Assembly: GCA_000827495.1 (NCBI GenBank)
Contig: KN817556.1
Coordinates: 186,001 to 250,000 of the forward strand
Length of the DNA: 64,000 nt
Reading direction: 5' to 3'
Source: Hypholoma sublateritium FD-334 SS-4
Taxonomy: Eukaryota; Basidiomycota; Agaricomycetes; Agaricales; Strophariaceae
The notes beneath the pieces are model-generated. The model was not told the DNA's origin and searched no databases. It saw only the letters and a list, made by a program, of their open reading frames with translations. Positions 12,481-23,081 of this stretch are shown in pieces; the first letter of the stretch is position 1, and every line of letters begins with the position of its first letter. The position numbers and the translations under genes are program-made.

Positions 12481-14199
12481 TCAGGCGCCAATGGCCGTCT
12501 CTGTGGGTGGCGGCGGCGACGGACTGCGCGCACTGCTGGGAAGTGTCGGTGGTGGGTTGATCTTGTTCGGGATGTCAAGCATGCGGCAGAACACCTCCGT
12601 CTGCGGGTTCGTGTACCACGGTGCTGAAGCGGTAAATAAGCACATCAGCCACAAGCCCCTCGAAGTAGAGATGTATAGACTTACGCTGGCGGAGCTTGTT
12701 GGCGCCCTCGCTCCCTGGCCCCGGCGCGGTCATCTTGAATGTCTGACAGTCGCCTATCGGCAACGCGCCGCGCGCGTCCGCCTTCACGTTAGCGTCCACC
12801 CAGGCGCGTTCCTGCGCGACGAGCGCGCGGGCCTCCGCTTCTGCGGGGAACGCGGGCTGCTGGCGCGTCGTCGAGAGCCACGGGTGGAATGCGCGACAGA
12901 TCGCAAGCCACTCGGGGTCGAACGCGAGCAGCGGCGCATCGGTGGTGGATATGGGGGCGGCGATGTCGATGACCTCGAGGAACTCCCGCTGCGGAAGGCA
13001 CTTGTCGAGCGCGAGGAAGTGCGTCTCGCTCGCTACTGGCGGTGGCGCCGGCGGTGCTTCGACGGCATCCTCCTCCTCCTCGAGCGTAATCTCGTCCGGA
13101 TTTCGCACCGCCGCGGCTTGCACGGGCGCGTCGGTAGGGGCGTTGGCAGGCGGCCCGTCAAACTCGTCGTCGTCGATCTGGATCTCGTCTGGGTTCTGTA
13201 CTGGCATGGGCGCCGGCGCCGGTACTCCTTCGTGAACGACCGTCGCCGCGTAGCGGGTATGCAGGTGGGCGGCGAACCACCACTGTGGGCGCAGTGTGTG
13301 CAGGAGGCCCATGAGCGGCGGGGAGCCGAGCTCGCCTGACTGGATATCCGAGCGCAGAAAGCTCTTGCGAGCGAGTAGGCGGGCGAGATCGCCATGGTGC
13401 TCGATCGACTGTGGCCAATCGTGCGAGAGGAAGATATCTGCCGAGGGGAGCTACGGGGAATCAGACGGCGGTGCTACCTGGGTGGAGAGCGTGCTTACGA
13501 GGGAGAGCTTTCGCACACTATATTCGCGGATGTGATAGATGCTACGCATGGAGCCGGAGACGTAGGGGACCTTTTCATAGTGGCCTGTTGATGGAGCATG
13601 TGAGATGGGTTGTCGGTAACATTGGGCCGTCGTACATGCCTATTTGGAAGTGGTGCTTATTGAAAATTCCCGATGCTCCCGCAATGCGTAGCCCGTTCAA
13701 AAGCACGCTCCCTGCATGTCCTAGGAAATATATGTTTGGGGCCACCCATCCGCCGTGGTACCTGCAAAGTTTGAGCACCAATTATATGATATGCAACATA
13801 ACACGTACAGCTCCCACATATAATTTGAGGCTTCATGGTTTCCCCCAATAATAATCGTCAGTATGGGGGCGACGGTTTCGCCTGTATAGTATCTGGAGGC
13901 GTACGCAACGTCAAGAAGGTTGACATAAGACGAAAAAGCGTGCTCACCTACTTATAAAAAGTCCCCAGCTTCTTATACTTGTCCGGCACCGACATGCATT
14001 GCAGATCCTGGTGGTTGCGGATGGCCTGAAAATCTCCGCAGATCAAGAGCGCGTCGACCTTGTAGGCATTCTTCGTCTCAAGCTGCTGGATGTGGGTGTA
14101 GATCGCGTCGAGTTGGCCATGGCAGCATCCTTCTACCGCAATCTAGACATATTGTGAGGAAGAGTCCCGTACAGATCGCATCCTGGCGCGCACCTTCAT
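12481..14199 (-). CDS. DBR1: RNA lariat debranching enzyme
   Basis: DBR1 cuts the 2'-5' bond of excised intron lariats in the nucleus. Seven exons (14199-14194, 14142-13952, 13892-13809, 13761-13640, 13584-13499, 13450-12685, 12623-12481) join to 465 residues. The metallophosphoesterase motifs are present in order: VEGCCHG near residue 5, [43 protein letters not shown] and WWFAAHLH. The first exon encodes only Met-Lys. The intron 13639-13585 starts with GC (GCATGT) rather than GT; only that border keeps the conserved reading GHYEKVPY. The acidic Glu/Asp-rich insert around residues 270-320 and the Pro-rich tail are typical of fungal members. It shares a 214-bp divergent gap with the rhomboid gene. 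Confidence 0.92.
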
Positions 14200-14413
14200 G
14201 TTTTCCAGAGGGAACGTTAGCGGACGAAATCTAGATTGGCGCCAGCCGGAGAATAACGAGAGCGTAGTGCCGTCGGTTCAGACGAAATTGTCGGAATCCC
14301 AAATTGGTCCGATTATTAGGTGTCGCGTCGGCACGCCGCACTGCTCTCCGCCATACCACGACCTCTCCTACTGCTCGGCTTGGCTTTCTCTTCTTACACA
14401 CGCTGCCCAAGGG
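14200..14413. promoter_or_regulatory. Divergent gap, DBR1 / rhomboid gene
   Basis: This 214-bp stretch separates the start codons of DBR1 (minus) and the rhomboid protease (plus), so it must hold both promoters and 5' untranslated regions. No clear motif was recognised by eye. Confidence 0.45.
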
Positions 14414-15646
14414 ATGTTTCGAGCAACACTTCAAAATGTTGGCCTGACGCGCTCCAATATTTGCAGAAATGCATTTCAAGCGCAACGGACGCTTTATTCC
14501 GGGATGAGCACGAAGATATTACAACGTGCACGGCCACAGATACCCTTCTTCAGTGGCACATTTATGAACGCGCGTCCAGCATTACCCAAAAAAGGGTCTT
14601 TCTCTTCCGGATATCTACAACGTTTTCTGTCCACCTCTCGAGTGACTATGCGCCATCACGTTCAACCACGACGCCAACAGCCTCGGTTTCTAGGCTTTTT
14701 GGACAATATATCGCAAAACACCATCTTCTATACGATAATCGGACTCAACGCGAGTGTGTTTACGATGTGGTTTATGGCGGGACAAGTGTATGTAAGTCCC
14801 ATTTCCCTTCCGCCCTGGGCATCTCCAAGTTAAAGATTTTGTTTTCTTTCCATTTCTTGGTTGCAGAAGCAGGAAGGAGACCCATCAAATTTGATATGGA
14901 TGAACCAGAACTTCACTACTAGCTGGAATAACATTACATCTGGTAGATTGTAAGTTTTATTTCATGGAACTATGGATTATTTGTAACGGAATTGGATACT
15001 TGTTCCAGCTGGACTCCCCTCACTGCATGTTTCTCCCATAATAATGTGGCACATATCCTATTCAATGGATTCACATTCTTTTTCATGGCATCGCCTGTTC
15101 TTAGCATCCTGGGCAGTCGACAGTTCCTTTTCCTCTACATCGGAGGTCTGTATCTTGCAGACATTCAATATTTGGCGCATGTGAGCTGCCACTCATATGC
15201 CCTTCGATTTTTGCTCTAGGTGGACTTGTGTCCTCTTTCACAAGTGGAATATGGTCAAACCTTGCGGGAAAACATGATTATTCCTCCCATGGCGCCAGCG
15301 GTAATCTTCGCTCATTTATTCTGCAGTCAACTTCTAACATTCTTGTATTAAAGGGGCAATATACTCTATCGTCACCTTGCTAGCGTGTGTCGCGCCGAAA
15401 ATGACGTTCCAGCTGTATGGTATCATTCCCGTACCAGCTTGGCTCGCTGTGTCTGGTCTATTCTCATATGACCTATACTCTACTATGAATGGGACGGTAC
15501 GCCTGCCTCCTCTGATACTGTGTATAATTCCTTCACTGACATCGGCCGCTGTTTCGTAGAGCGGACAAACCGATACTGTGGGCCATGTTGGTGGTGTTAT
15601 AGCTGGCATTCTTTACTTTGCTGCGAGGCGCTTCAGGCTGTTCTGA
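14414..15646 (+). CDS. Mitochondrial rhomboid intramembrane serine protease (PCP1/PARL type)
   Basis: Exons 14414-14791, 14867-14949, 15009-15145, 15220-15300, 15354-15496 and 15560-15646 join to 302 residues. Residues 1-100 are rich in Arg, Ser and Thr and depleted in acids, as in a mitochondrial presequence. The rhomboid domain carries WTPLTACFSHNNVAHILFN (the family's H-N box), the active-site serine in HGASGAIYSIV and the catalytic histidine in GHVGGVIAGILYF. In yeast the PCP1 protease of the inner membrane cleaves the dynamin Mgm1 and cytochrome c peroxidase; the same role is inferred here. Its 3' end overlaps the antisense ORF 15533-15925. Confidence 0.9.
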
Positions 15647-15925
15647 GCCTCTCTTACACTGAAGCTGTGTGAGTGGCCCTGATGAAATAATATGTAAGTT
15701 TACAAACGAATGAACAAGTTTTCCAGAGTGTATCAATTTTTCTTCGGCCTTTCTGCGATTTATTCGTTTTGAAATGTCATTGATCTCAGACAACAGCAGC
15801 TCAGACGCACCGGAACCTTTCAGTGTCCCTCGCCGGTCAGCAATCTTCAGGTAGTACTGTAGCTCATTGGCCCAATAAATTGCATGGTAACTACTACTCC
15901 AGGGCCTACTCTCCAAAGCCGCCAT
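15533..15925 (-). CDS. Hypothetical short protein, antisense to the rhomboid 3' end
   Basis: An uninterrupted ORF of 130 codons starts with ATG at 15925. The first 65 residues look protein-like: a Trp/Tyr-rich start (SSYHAIYWANELQYYLK) followed by a charged helix (EINDISKRINRRKAEEKL). The last third runs antisense through the rhomboid stop region and looks less convincing, so the real gene may end earlier through an unrecognised intron. I do not recognise a family. It may be a small unannotated gene or chance. Confidence 0.35.
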   Translation of the reverse strand: MAALESRPWSSSYHAIYWANELQYYLKIADRRGTLKGSGASELLLSEINDISKRINRRKAEEKLIHSGKLVHSFVNLHIISSGPLTQLQCKRGSEQPEAPRSKVKNASYNTTNMAHSIGLSALRNSGRCQ

Positions 15926-16103
15926 GACTCCCTCCGATTATCCCTCCCTTCCATCTCCCTATGCCCGACCACTCCCGGGAACTCTCTCTCTCTCTACTTA
16001 GTTGTTCTGACATGGACGTTCTACCGCCTACTGTCGACATTCCGCAAGCCACCCCGCAAAGATAGAGACAGCAATTGTAATATCAACAAAAGCGAATTTG
16101 ACG

Positions 16104-18347
16104 CTAATCCTTTCCCGCAGCTTCTAAGACAACCTGGCAAGCCTCCTCGGACCGTGGAGTGGTAGTGCACTCAAAAGGAGTTGGTAGACTGGGCGCCCGC
16201 TTCACTAAGGGCTCAACATCACGCCGTATGGAGACTGGGAACGTACATGGTAAGTCCGTCGGTATATCCACCGTCCACTGGAATCTCGTTGCCGCTTGAG
16301 TCTCGTTTCTTCTGGATATCAAAGCTCTGGAGCACGTTGACAATGGCCAGCCATACCTGTCGAACGAATAGGTTGATGAGTGAAAATAAAGTAATCTAGT
16401 TACGTACCGTGGTCGAAGCCACATGGCGTCCGGGGCAAATTCTACGATAGAAATGATATTTAGGACGTCGTACCACCTAATAGAACAAACGGTGCAGAGG
16501 CCGCCCCACCTTCGTCCAAAACCAAATATATAGTACACGTCGTCATCATTCAGTTGGCCTTTCTCATTGAAGAAACGGTCGGGATTAAAAACATCTGGAT
16601 TGAGATACTTCTCGGGATTGTGAGCCATAGCCCTGCAGCATAGCAATTAGATCGGGACGCGCTCAACGAAACAGTAGGATGCTCAAAATCCTACCAGATG
16701 TTGGTAATAATCGTCGTTCCTGAAAAGGGAGTAGCAGCTCAGCACAGCCGCATATGTACGATTGAAATTGAGGCGTATACCTTTCGGGATAAAACACCCC
16801 TTGTATGTGTCGTCGGAAGAGTTCGCGTGAGAGAACGAGAGCGGGGCAACTGGTCGCCACTGCATCACCTCCCGGAACAGCGCCTCCACATACGGCAATG
16901 ACGACCTGTCGTCGAAGCTTACAAGCCGCTCAGAGCCTATATAGGCGTCGATCTCCTTTTGAGCCTTGCATTGAACTTCGGGGTACATAGCCATTGCTTG
17001 GAAGAATATTTTGATAGAGGCTGCTGTCTGCAGGTCCCATCACTCAGTTGAGCGGGGTGACGCAGGTACATACAGCATTCTAGAGAGGAAGACTTACGGT
17101 ATCTGCACCAGCTGAACCATGCGACTCAGCCTTTTCTTTTTTTAAAAAAAATCCAGAACACAGAAACGATACTCACCACCGTAAGCTGAAGCGGCGGCCC
17201 CTGTAATAGCAGCGAGTCCATCCTTGGACTGACAAGTCTCCAAAAATTCTACCGTGACACACTTGGCCGCTGTCCCGTCGTTCTGTTGGACAGATTATGA
17301 TCGACAACCAGCAGGTAGAAGGAAACCGATACTCACTATTTGCTTTTGGACAATGTCGATCGGAACATCACATATTTCAAGGGCTATCTTTCTGCATTTG
17401 AGTGCATGACGTTTGAACCCAGCTCCTGGGAACCAGGCGGGCAGAAAGCGAAGAACAGGAAATACATGGAGGAGGGAAACACCAGGATATACAGCGAAGG
17501 CCAACAGAGCGCTTTGCTTCTCCGCAAGTTCTATAAGATAATCATCCTTTGTAGTGACGTCGTATGCATACATAATTGACATGATGACTGCCGCCGCAAG
17601 ACTTGCGGAAGAGCTCATCAGATTGGTTTGACCAACAGTGTCAGAAGTGGACACTTACACTTGAATTTGGTCAGAAAAATCTTCAGGTGTCGCAAGGAGT
17701 CTATACATAAATTCTATGACCTTTTTGATTTGCGGTGACCCAACGTTGACCTATATTTCATGGAAGCCTCAGGCTTGAAATACTGTTGAAAAATGCGTCT
17801 GTGTTGCTTCCACTTGGGGCCGTAGCGTAGTAGTACTGAGTTGAAGTTCGTCCACCCCATTCTATACCGAAGGTTGACATATTGCATGAGCAATCAGATC
17901 TATCCCATATCAAAGTGAAAAATGAAAAATGAACCAACAAGTCTAGCATTGGTATGCGCGGTCTATCGGAGTAGATGGCAGAACGTTTATCTAGAAGTTC
18001 TACATTGTCGTCGTAGGAGTGGAGAATGACAGTATGTTTGTTGTACACCCGGTAGTGCAAGATATCTCCTAGAGAATGCTCGGTTAGTCGTTGAACCACT
18101 GGTTCCACGTCGTACCATATTTCTTGCCCCATTCGATGTATTCGTTCCATGCGAATCGTACCGGAAGGTCAAGAACATTCCCTGCTATCATATTTCGCGC
18201 AGCAGGGCCTGGCGGATATGGCAATTGTCTCGACGACGAGCGAGAATGTAATAATGCCCAGCCCAAGGCAATCAACCATATCGACACCAGTGTCGCCGGC
18301 TTGAAGAGATAGGCCAGTGAAAGATAGAGAAGATCCGGAAGGTACAT
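16104..18347 (-). pseudogene. Cytochrome P450 (copy 1), frameshifted by an 11-bp duplication
   Basis: Twelve exons follow the same architecture as the two P450s at 47-52 kb: 18347-18116, 18068-17939, 17861-17659, 17601-17337, 17282-17177, 17111-17098 (14 nt), 17027-16781, 16719-16695 (25 nt), 16632-16510, 16441-16408, 16356-16247, 16188-16104. It has an N-terminal anchor, LPYPPGP, the I-helix AGADTT, ExxR in EALFREVMQW and the haem loop FGFGRRICPGRH. Exon 3 is 203 nt where both paralogues have 192: plus-strand TGACC at 17736-17740 recurs at 17747-17751, adding 11 bp and shifting the frame. Without those 11 bp all phases close. It is therefore a young pseudogene or an assembly error. Substrate unknown; a membrane-bound monooxygenase of fungal secondary or xenobiotic metabolism by family. 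Confidence 0.85.
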
Positions 18348-18782
18348 GTTGTAGTACCTAGTAGAAAGTCAGAATCAATGGTGAGTGTAACGTGTTCCAG
18401 GAAGGTCGCCAGTGGCTTGTTACTTCAGAGCATTTATTGGGGAGATTGGGCGGAGATGATTCGACAGGTAAGGATCCCTATAGGACTTCTACGAAGGCCA
18501 AACAGTCCCGTCAGTTACCTGATAATTGTAAGTAACAGTCAAGTATTTAAGAGCATAAGTATAGCTCAGAACTTGAGATATTAGCACCCTTGTTTTTTTT
18601 TTTAGGGCTATGAGAAACAAGTTCCGATCGAGGATATGAGCGTGCGATTTCATCGGGGAATTGGGGGCCCGCTGGTTTTTCTAGACGGGTTTGATAATTA
18701 GTCATCAACCTGTGGGCGTAAAACAAAGTAAAACATGCTATTTAAAACACTTACCGCGGCGCTGCAGGCCTTCTTGAGCATG
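18348..18782. other. Upstream region of P450 copy 1
   Basis: About 0.43 kb upstream of the P450 start. It includes a T10 run near 18592-18602. It probably holds the P450 promoter. No gene was seen. Confidence 0.4.
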
Positions 18783-19175
18783 ACCAGCTTGTGTCATCAT
18801 TATGTATATAGATTTTTGTATTTAATTCAGTTCCAAGAATTTTATAATCTGTTGTACGAACCTAGTTCTTATTTTTTCCTGATCAANNTTCTATCAAAAT
18901 TGCAGCCCATTAGATGATTTAAACAGCAAAAAGGATAACTTGCTGCCTATGAACAGCTTGNACCATTATTGTNTATATTTNCTTTTGTATACAATACAGT
19001 TACAAGAGTTTCATAGTCTGTTGTCCAGACCCAGTTCTTATTACTCCTGATCAATGTTCTATCAAAGTTGCAGCTCATTAGATGATCTGAAATACGAAAA
19101 GATGACTTGTTGCCTACGACCAGCTTGCATTATAATAAAATATATATATATATTTGTATTGAAAACAATTGATCT
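18783..19175. repeat. Diverged tandem repeat, unit about 168 bp
   Basis: Two full copies and one partial copy lie head to tail, each starting with a variant of ACCAGCTTG: 18783, about 18952 and 19119. Shared landmarks in the first two are an ATATAT stretch, CAGTT-C-AGA, CATAGTCTGTTGT or its variant, CCTGATCAA, TTCTATCAAA-TTGCAGC and CATTAGATGAT. The third copy breaks off in an AT microsatellite. The sequence contains several N bases, so the assembly is uncertain here. No coding potential was seen. Confidence 0.8.
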
Positions 19176-20070
19176 GGTTCCCGCCCGTCCGCGTCGTTGA
19201 CGCGGGCGCATGGACACCCTTTCTCGACAGCTCCACATCCTCGCCGTGCCGTTATCACCATTCCCATGAGCAGCTGTCTCGAGCGCGACAACTACCGTCG
19301 TCAGCGGCGGCCTCAAGACACAAACAGGGCGCGTACCGATGCTCTCAGACCGGACGGACGAGGGCGCGCCCCTGCGTCCTCGCGATGTCAGTGCGCACCA
19401 GACGGACGATGATTGACAGCGCCGCAGTTGAACGAGGCGCCGCCACAAGCGACGTTCTATAGGGGACCGATGCCGCCGTGCACGACGAGCGAAGGGTGAG
19501 TCTGCGGCTCCTGGATCTGGAAACGTCAGCGGCGGCGTATAAACACCTACGCGCACNTTGACTTCNGGGGCNTCATGCGCGCCCGACGCACCGGCGCGTN
19601 GCTTCTANAGGCGGATCTGCAACGACGTGTCAGCAGGCGCGTCTCGAAGGAGGTGGGATGCGAACCGGCTGCGCGGGTTGCTCTCGTTCGGATGGAAGCG
19701 CCCACGCAGGGCCGCGAGCGCAGTCGTCTTGACCGCAAAGCGCCTCTCCAGCGTGCGCTACAAAGAAGTTGAAAAGGGTGCGAATTGTCGACGGCCGTGC
19801 GACATATTCGGTATTTGAAGCCTATGAAGCAGAGGGTTAGTGGTGTCAGCCTTCGCTACTGTACTAAATGCACACCTGCCGCTCGCGGAGCTGAGCCTCG
19901 TCACTGCGTTCTGGAATAAATGTTCACCTCCCCAATCATGCCTCATGTACTCTACAATACATTTCAATCAATGCCGTACCACAACCCGCAACCGCGCTTG
20001 TGCAATTTTCCGTGACTTATTGCACGTTAAGATGAGCAAACGTTTCAGAAAGTCCCAAAGAAAAGCTTAC
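19176..20070. other. Broken coding-like sequence with N bases
   Basis: GC-rich DNA with several N bases (about 19557-19608). On the minus strand some stretches look like exons, for example a segment reading TLERRFAVKTTALAALRGRF behind a CAG-like acceptor near 19769, but it ends in a stop after about 50 codons. Another, near 19300-19530, shows several open frames without family features. It could be the 3' part of the hypothetical gene at 20071-20571 or degraded gene fragments. I do not recognise it. Confidence 0.3.
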
Positions 20071-20571
20071 CGAAAGCAATACATCTTCTTTCCCGACTCC
20101 TCATCTTCGTAGACGAATTCTCGATATGAAGCCTTCACTTCGATTGTCAGCTTGCGGTCGTCATTTGCGTAGACGTGCATAGTCGCAACTTGAACGTCTC
20201 GTGCGTTGTACAAGCGTATCGTCCAGTGAAGGGCGGGATCGTCGAGAGTAGAATGAAGATCAGCCCTGTTAAAAAATCAGAAACCGCGCGACCACAAAGA
20301 TGAATACAGATAATAGTTACGAGACGACAAATTTGTATAACACAAGTGCCTCGCTGTCGGCGACTTGAAGGTATTCGCGCAATTCTTGCTGGTGCTCAAA
20401 AACCAGCCCTGCAATCGTAAGTCGCATATGCATTCTCGTCGTTTCATCGCCGATGCATTCAAGGTGATCTTGGTCGAACGCTTCAAGGTCGGCGGCGGTG
20501 TGACAGCAGTAGTGGTCTGATATGTAGAACATTCTGAGGTAGAAGAAAATCATGGAGAATTGTTCGTCCAT
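20071..20571 (-). CDS. Hypothetical protein fragment
   Basis: An ORF with ATG at 20571 (MDEQFSMIFFYLRMFYISDH) continues through a small intron (donor GTAACT after 20321, acceptor AACAG before 20265) into a second exon with the reading LHWTIRLYNARDVQVATMHV and a Glu/Asp/Lys-rich end. A GTAAGC donor follows near 20070. The composition is protein-like in both exons and the reading continues across the splice. No family was recognised, and neither the true start nor the 3' end is certain. Confidence 0.4.
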
Positions 20572-20659
20572 TGTGGAATAGTGGTGAGCTGAAGGTGCAA
20601 TTCAGAGGTAAGTTATATATATTTCTATAAGTGGTAAATGTTTACGAACACGATCATTA

Positions 20660-21110
20660 ACGACCAAACTACGCCTCCCTCCTCTCCGCCTTCCGCTCTA
20701 CCTCATCTCCAGACTTGCCCTCGTCGCTCACCTGGACTCAACGAACATCGACGCACACATGTTCGAGCCAATCACGGCGCCGTTGTTTGCGCCGTCCTCC
20801 TACCCCGCATTGTACTTGGTCGCGTCCTCAGACGCGGTCATCAGCAGATGGAGGTACGTCGAGAACATGCTCTCCTCGTCCTGGATGCCGATCAACTGCG
20901 GGTGCAAATGGTCCAGCCCGCGCTCGACGACGCGGACGACGACGACGCGTTCGCGCCCGTGCGCGCAGACGCAGGCAGCATCACCGCACCCTGGAAGAGC
21001 GGAACATCGCTGTCCGCTGAGCCTTGCAGCATCACCGGCGGGGAACTCCCTCGATGCGCGCTTCGAGTCTGCTTCGTCTTTTTCACCTGCTGGCCAAACA
21101 CGCTCCGAGG
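20660..21110 (-). pseudogene. Degraded coding sequence, family not recognised
   Basis: On the minus strand one frame reads VVERGLDHLHPQLIGIQ and then MFSTYLHLLMTASEDATKYN before a TAG stop. After the stop the same frame continues ANNGAVIGSNMCASMFVES up to a GTGAGC donor. The protein-like reading on both sides of the stop suggests a broken gene. The upstream part (about 20900-21100) is GC-rich and open in more than one frame, so its frame is unclear. I cannot name the family. Confidence 0.3.
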
Positions 21111-21116
21111 GGCTGA

Positions 21117-21509
21117 TTAATTACTCTCTATCTGTGGCCGCGGCTTTCTTATGCTCGACGAAGCCGCGGCAGGCAGAATGTCCCCGAACAGGGTGATCTG
21201 CAGCTTATTGTTGGAGCTCGTCCGTGCGGGTTTGCTTGGGCCAGCAACAGGCTTCGCTTTGCCCTCGTACGAGTCGACAGAGAAGGTGGCGAGCTGGGCG
21301 AATTCGCCATCCTCGATTTTGAAGGACAGGTCGCAGGAGTCAATTCCGAGGTTGGGCTTGGCTGGGACGATAGGGGACGTCGGCGGATGGCGAGCGTCTG
21401 CTGACGCCGTCTGTCTTTCGGGCGAAAAGTGGGCGGCTTCGATGGCGTATAGCTGCTCGAAGGCAGCAGCATCGAAGTCGTCGTCGCCGAAGAAGCCATC
21501 TGAACTCAT
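21117..21509 (-). pseudogene. N-terminal fragment resembling a fungal DNA helicase (tentative)
   Basis: The ORF starts with ATG at 21509 (MSSDGFFGDDDFDAAAFEQL) and has an acidic first 20 residues, a disordered Ser/Pro-rich stretch and then NNKLQITLFGDILP. This mix resembles the N-terminus of basidiomycete FANCM/MPH1 or RecQ-type helicases, from memory only. A TAA ends the frame at 21117-21119, but the same frame reads on as SVFGQQVKKTKQ, the kind of motif expected next. No helicase domain follows. I read this as a truncated, stopped gene fragment; an unrelated short gene cannot be excluded. Confidence 0.35.
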
Positions 21510-21659
21510 GCAGAGGAAAGTGGGGAGGGGGAATTATTGCTGCTGGGTTCAGGAGGCGAGGCGGAGGTGCAGACGGCTGCGCAGGCGCGAAGGAACTCCG
21601 CCATTGCATTGGCGATGGTGCCGGCGCAGAAGGACGCTGTCCTTCTGACGACGAATGTG

Positions 21660-22867
21660 TCATATTCGCGGAAGACCAGCCCCCTGATTCGACGCAACCG
21701 GGGACGCCGGCACCGCACCGCGCGTACTAGCGGCTGCAGGGCTAGCAGGCTGCGCAGGCTGCGAGCTGACCGTGTCCAGTGACGTCCAGCCCGCGGTGCG
21801 GAACGACGGGTTGTGCGGCGGCACTGGGGGGGCGTCCGCTGGTGGCAGTGGCGGCGGTAGTGGTAGTGGGGGGTGAGCGTGGCGGCTGGAACTGGGCGGG
21901 GCGTTGGCAGGGGAGCCCACGGTCGCCCAGCCTGACTTCGCGAAGCCGCCCCGGTGTTGGATATCGACGCCCAGCCGGACCGCTTGTGCACAATGGGTTC
22001 GCCATCGATGTCGACGTCCATGCCCGGCATGCCGCCTGCGGGAGGCGCCACGGCAGCGGAGGTGCTTGCTACCGCCGCGGGCGCTTTGAGCATCTTAATG
22101 CCGCCGCCGCCGGCGATCTTGCGGAGCTCCTTCTCCACAGGCTTGCGCTCCTTCTCCTTGCGCTTGTCTACCTCCTCCTGGGGTTTGATGCGCACGTTTG
22201 CTTGCATGTCCTTGAAGCGCGCCTTGTGGTGGTGCGCGTACGAGTTGGTGTGCTCGTCGTACTGCGCGACGTTCTTGAACTGCTTGTCGCACAGCGTGCA
22301 GTAGAACGCGCGCAGCGTCGACGAGATCTCGGACTCNAGCGCGCTCTTCCGCGTGACGGAGTCCTTGGAGGGTAGTGAGCGCGGGCACCAGTGAACTGAG
22401 GTGTTGACGCACCTCGCGCAGCTTCCGCTGCTCCTCGCTCTCCTTCTGCTGCCGCTCCGAGTCGAGCCCGCGGCGCTGCGACACCGTGGTCTCGATAATC
22501 CGGACATCTTGCGTCGTCTTCCAGAGGCCTGTCAGATCCGATTTAACATGGAACGGGATGGGCTCCGTGCGCCCTGATGATGCATCGTAAGCCGGCTGCT
22601 GCACTCGCATACGCACAGATCCGACGGGCACTCACCNTCGCCAGAGAGTCCGACGGGCTGGCCCAGCTTCGCGAGCAGCGCAAAGCCCTTGTTCGTCGGC
22701 TTGAGCCTCATGTCGACGGTGATCACCTCGCGGCTCGTCCCGCGGACGTACTCNTCGTATCTATCCAGGGCGCCGTCGACGTCCATCGCGTCGGTCGGGC
22801 GCGGGGACGGCGAGCGCGAGACAAGCGAAATGTCGTCGTCGTCGTCGTCGTCGGGGCCATCGTACAT
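21660..22867 (-). CDS. G-patch and C2H2 zinc-finger protein, with a one-base frame break
   Basis: Exons are 22867-22636, 22573-22413 and 22363 onward. The protein has an acidic start (MYDGPDDDDDDD), a shortened G-patch (NKGFALLAKLGQPVGLSG, lacking the usual W-x-x-G step), EPIPFHVKSDLTGLWKTTQD, then ETTVSQRRGLDSERQ. A C2H2 finger follows (FYCTLCDKQFKNVAQYDEHT ... H) and a Lys/Glu-rich helix. Such proteins usually act in pre-mRNA splicing. N bases fall in three codons. Near 21949-21952 (CCCC on the plus strand) the frame breaks: the likely continuation lies one frame over, where SGWAT and AGWTS repeat the preceding SGWAS, and ends at 21660. Without the break the original frame stays open to 21506. 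Confidence 0.7.
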
Positions 22868-23081
22868 GTCGTCGGGGCGTCCGCGCTAGGAGTGAAGAGG
22901 CGAGGGCAGTAACGGGGGCCATCAGCGGAGCGTGGGAGCGAGTACCTTCAGCGAAGAAGAGGCGGGCGCGGCGGCGTCGGGCGTGCGAGAGCAAGGAAAT
23001 CGAGCCCGACGTGCTGCGGAGCGAAGTGTCAAATCGACCCGGAAGCGAGTTCGCACACGGGACATAGGGAAAAGACTGTAT

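Noticed and set aside
12490..13535. Plus-strand ORFs opposite DBR1 exon 6
   Set aside because: They are shadows of the GC-rich DBR1 coding exon, which has complete family motifs and closing phases.
17736..17751. Explaining the P450 frameshift by an extra intron
   Set aside because: The nearest GT-AG pair would be about 33 bp and would delete residues that both paralogues keep; the 11-bp duplication explains length and phase exactly.
19139..19156. AT microsatellite as an origin or matrix attachment site
   Set aside because: It is a short simple repeat at the end of the tandem repeat; nothing else supports such a role.
21117..21119. Splicing out the TAA stop in the helicase-like fragment
   Set aside because: The only GT-AG pair around it spans about 12 bp, far too short for an intron.
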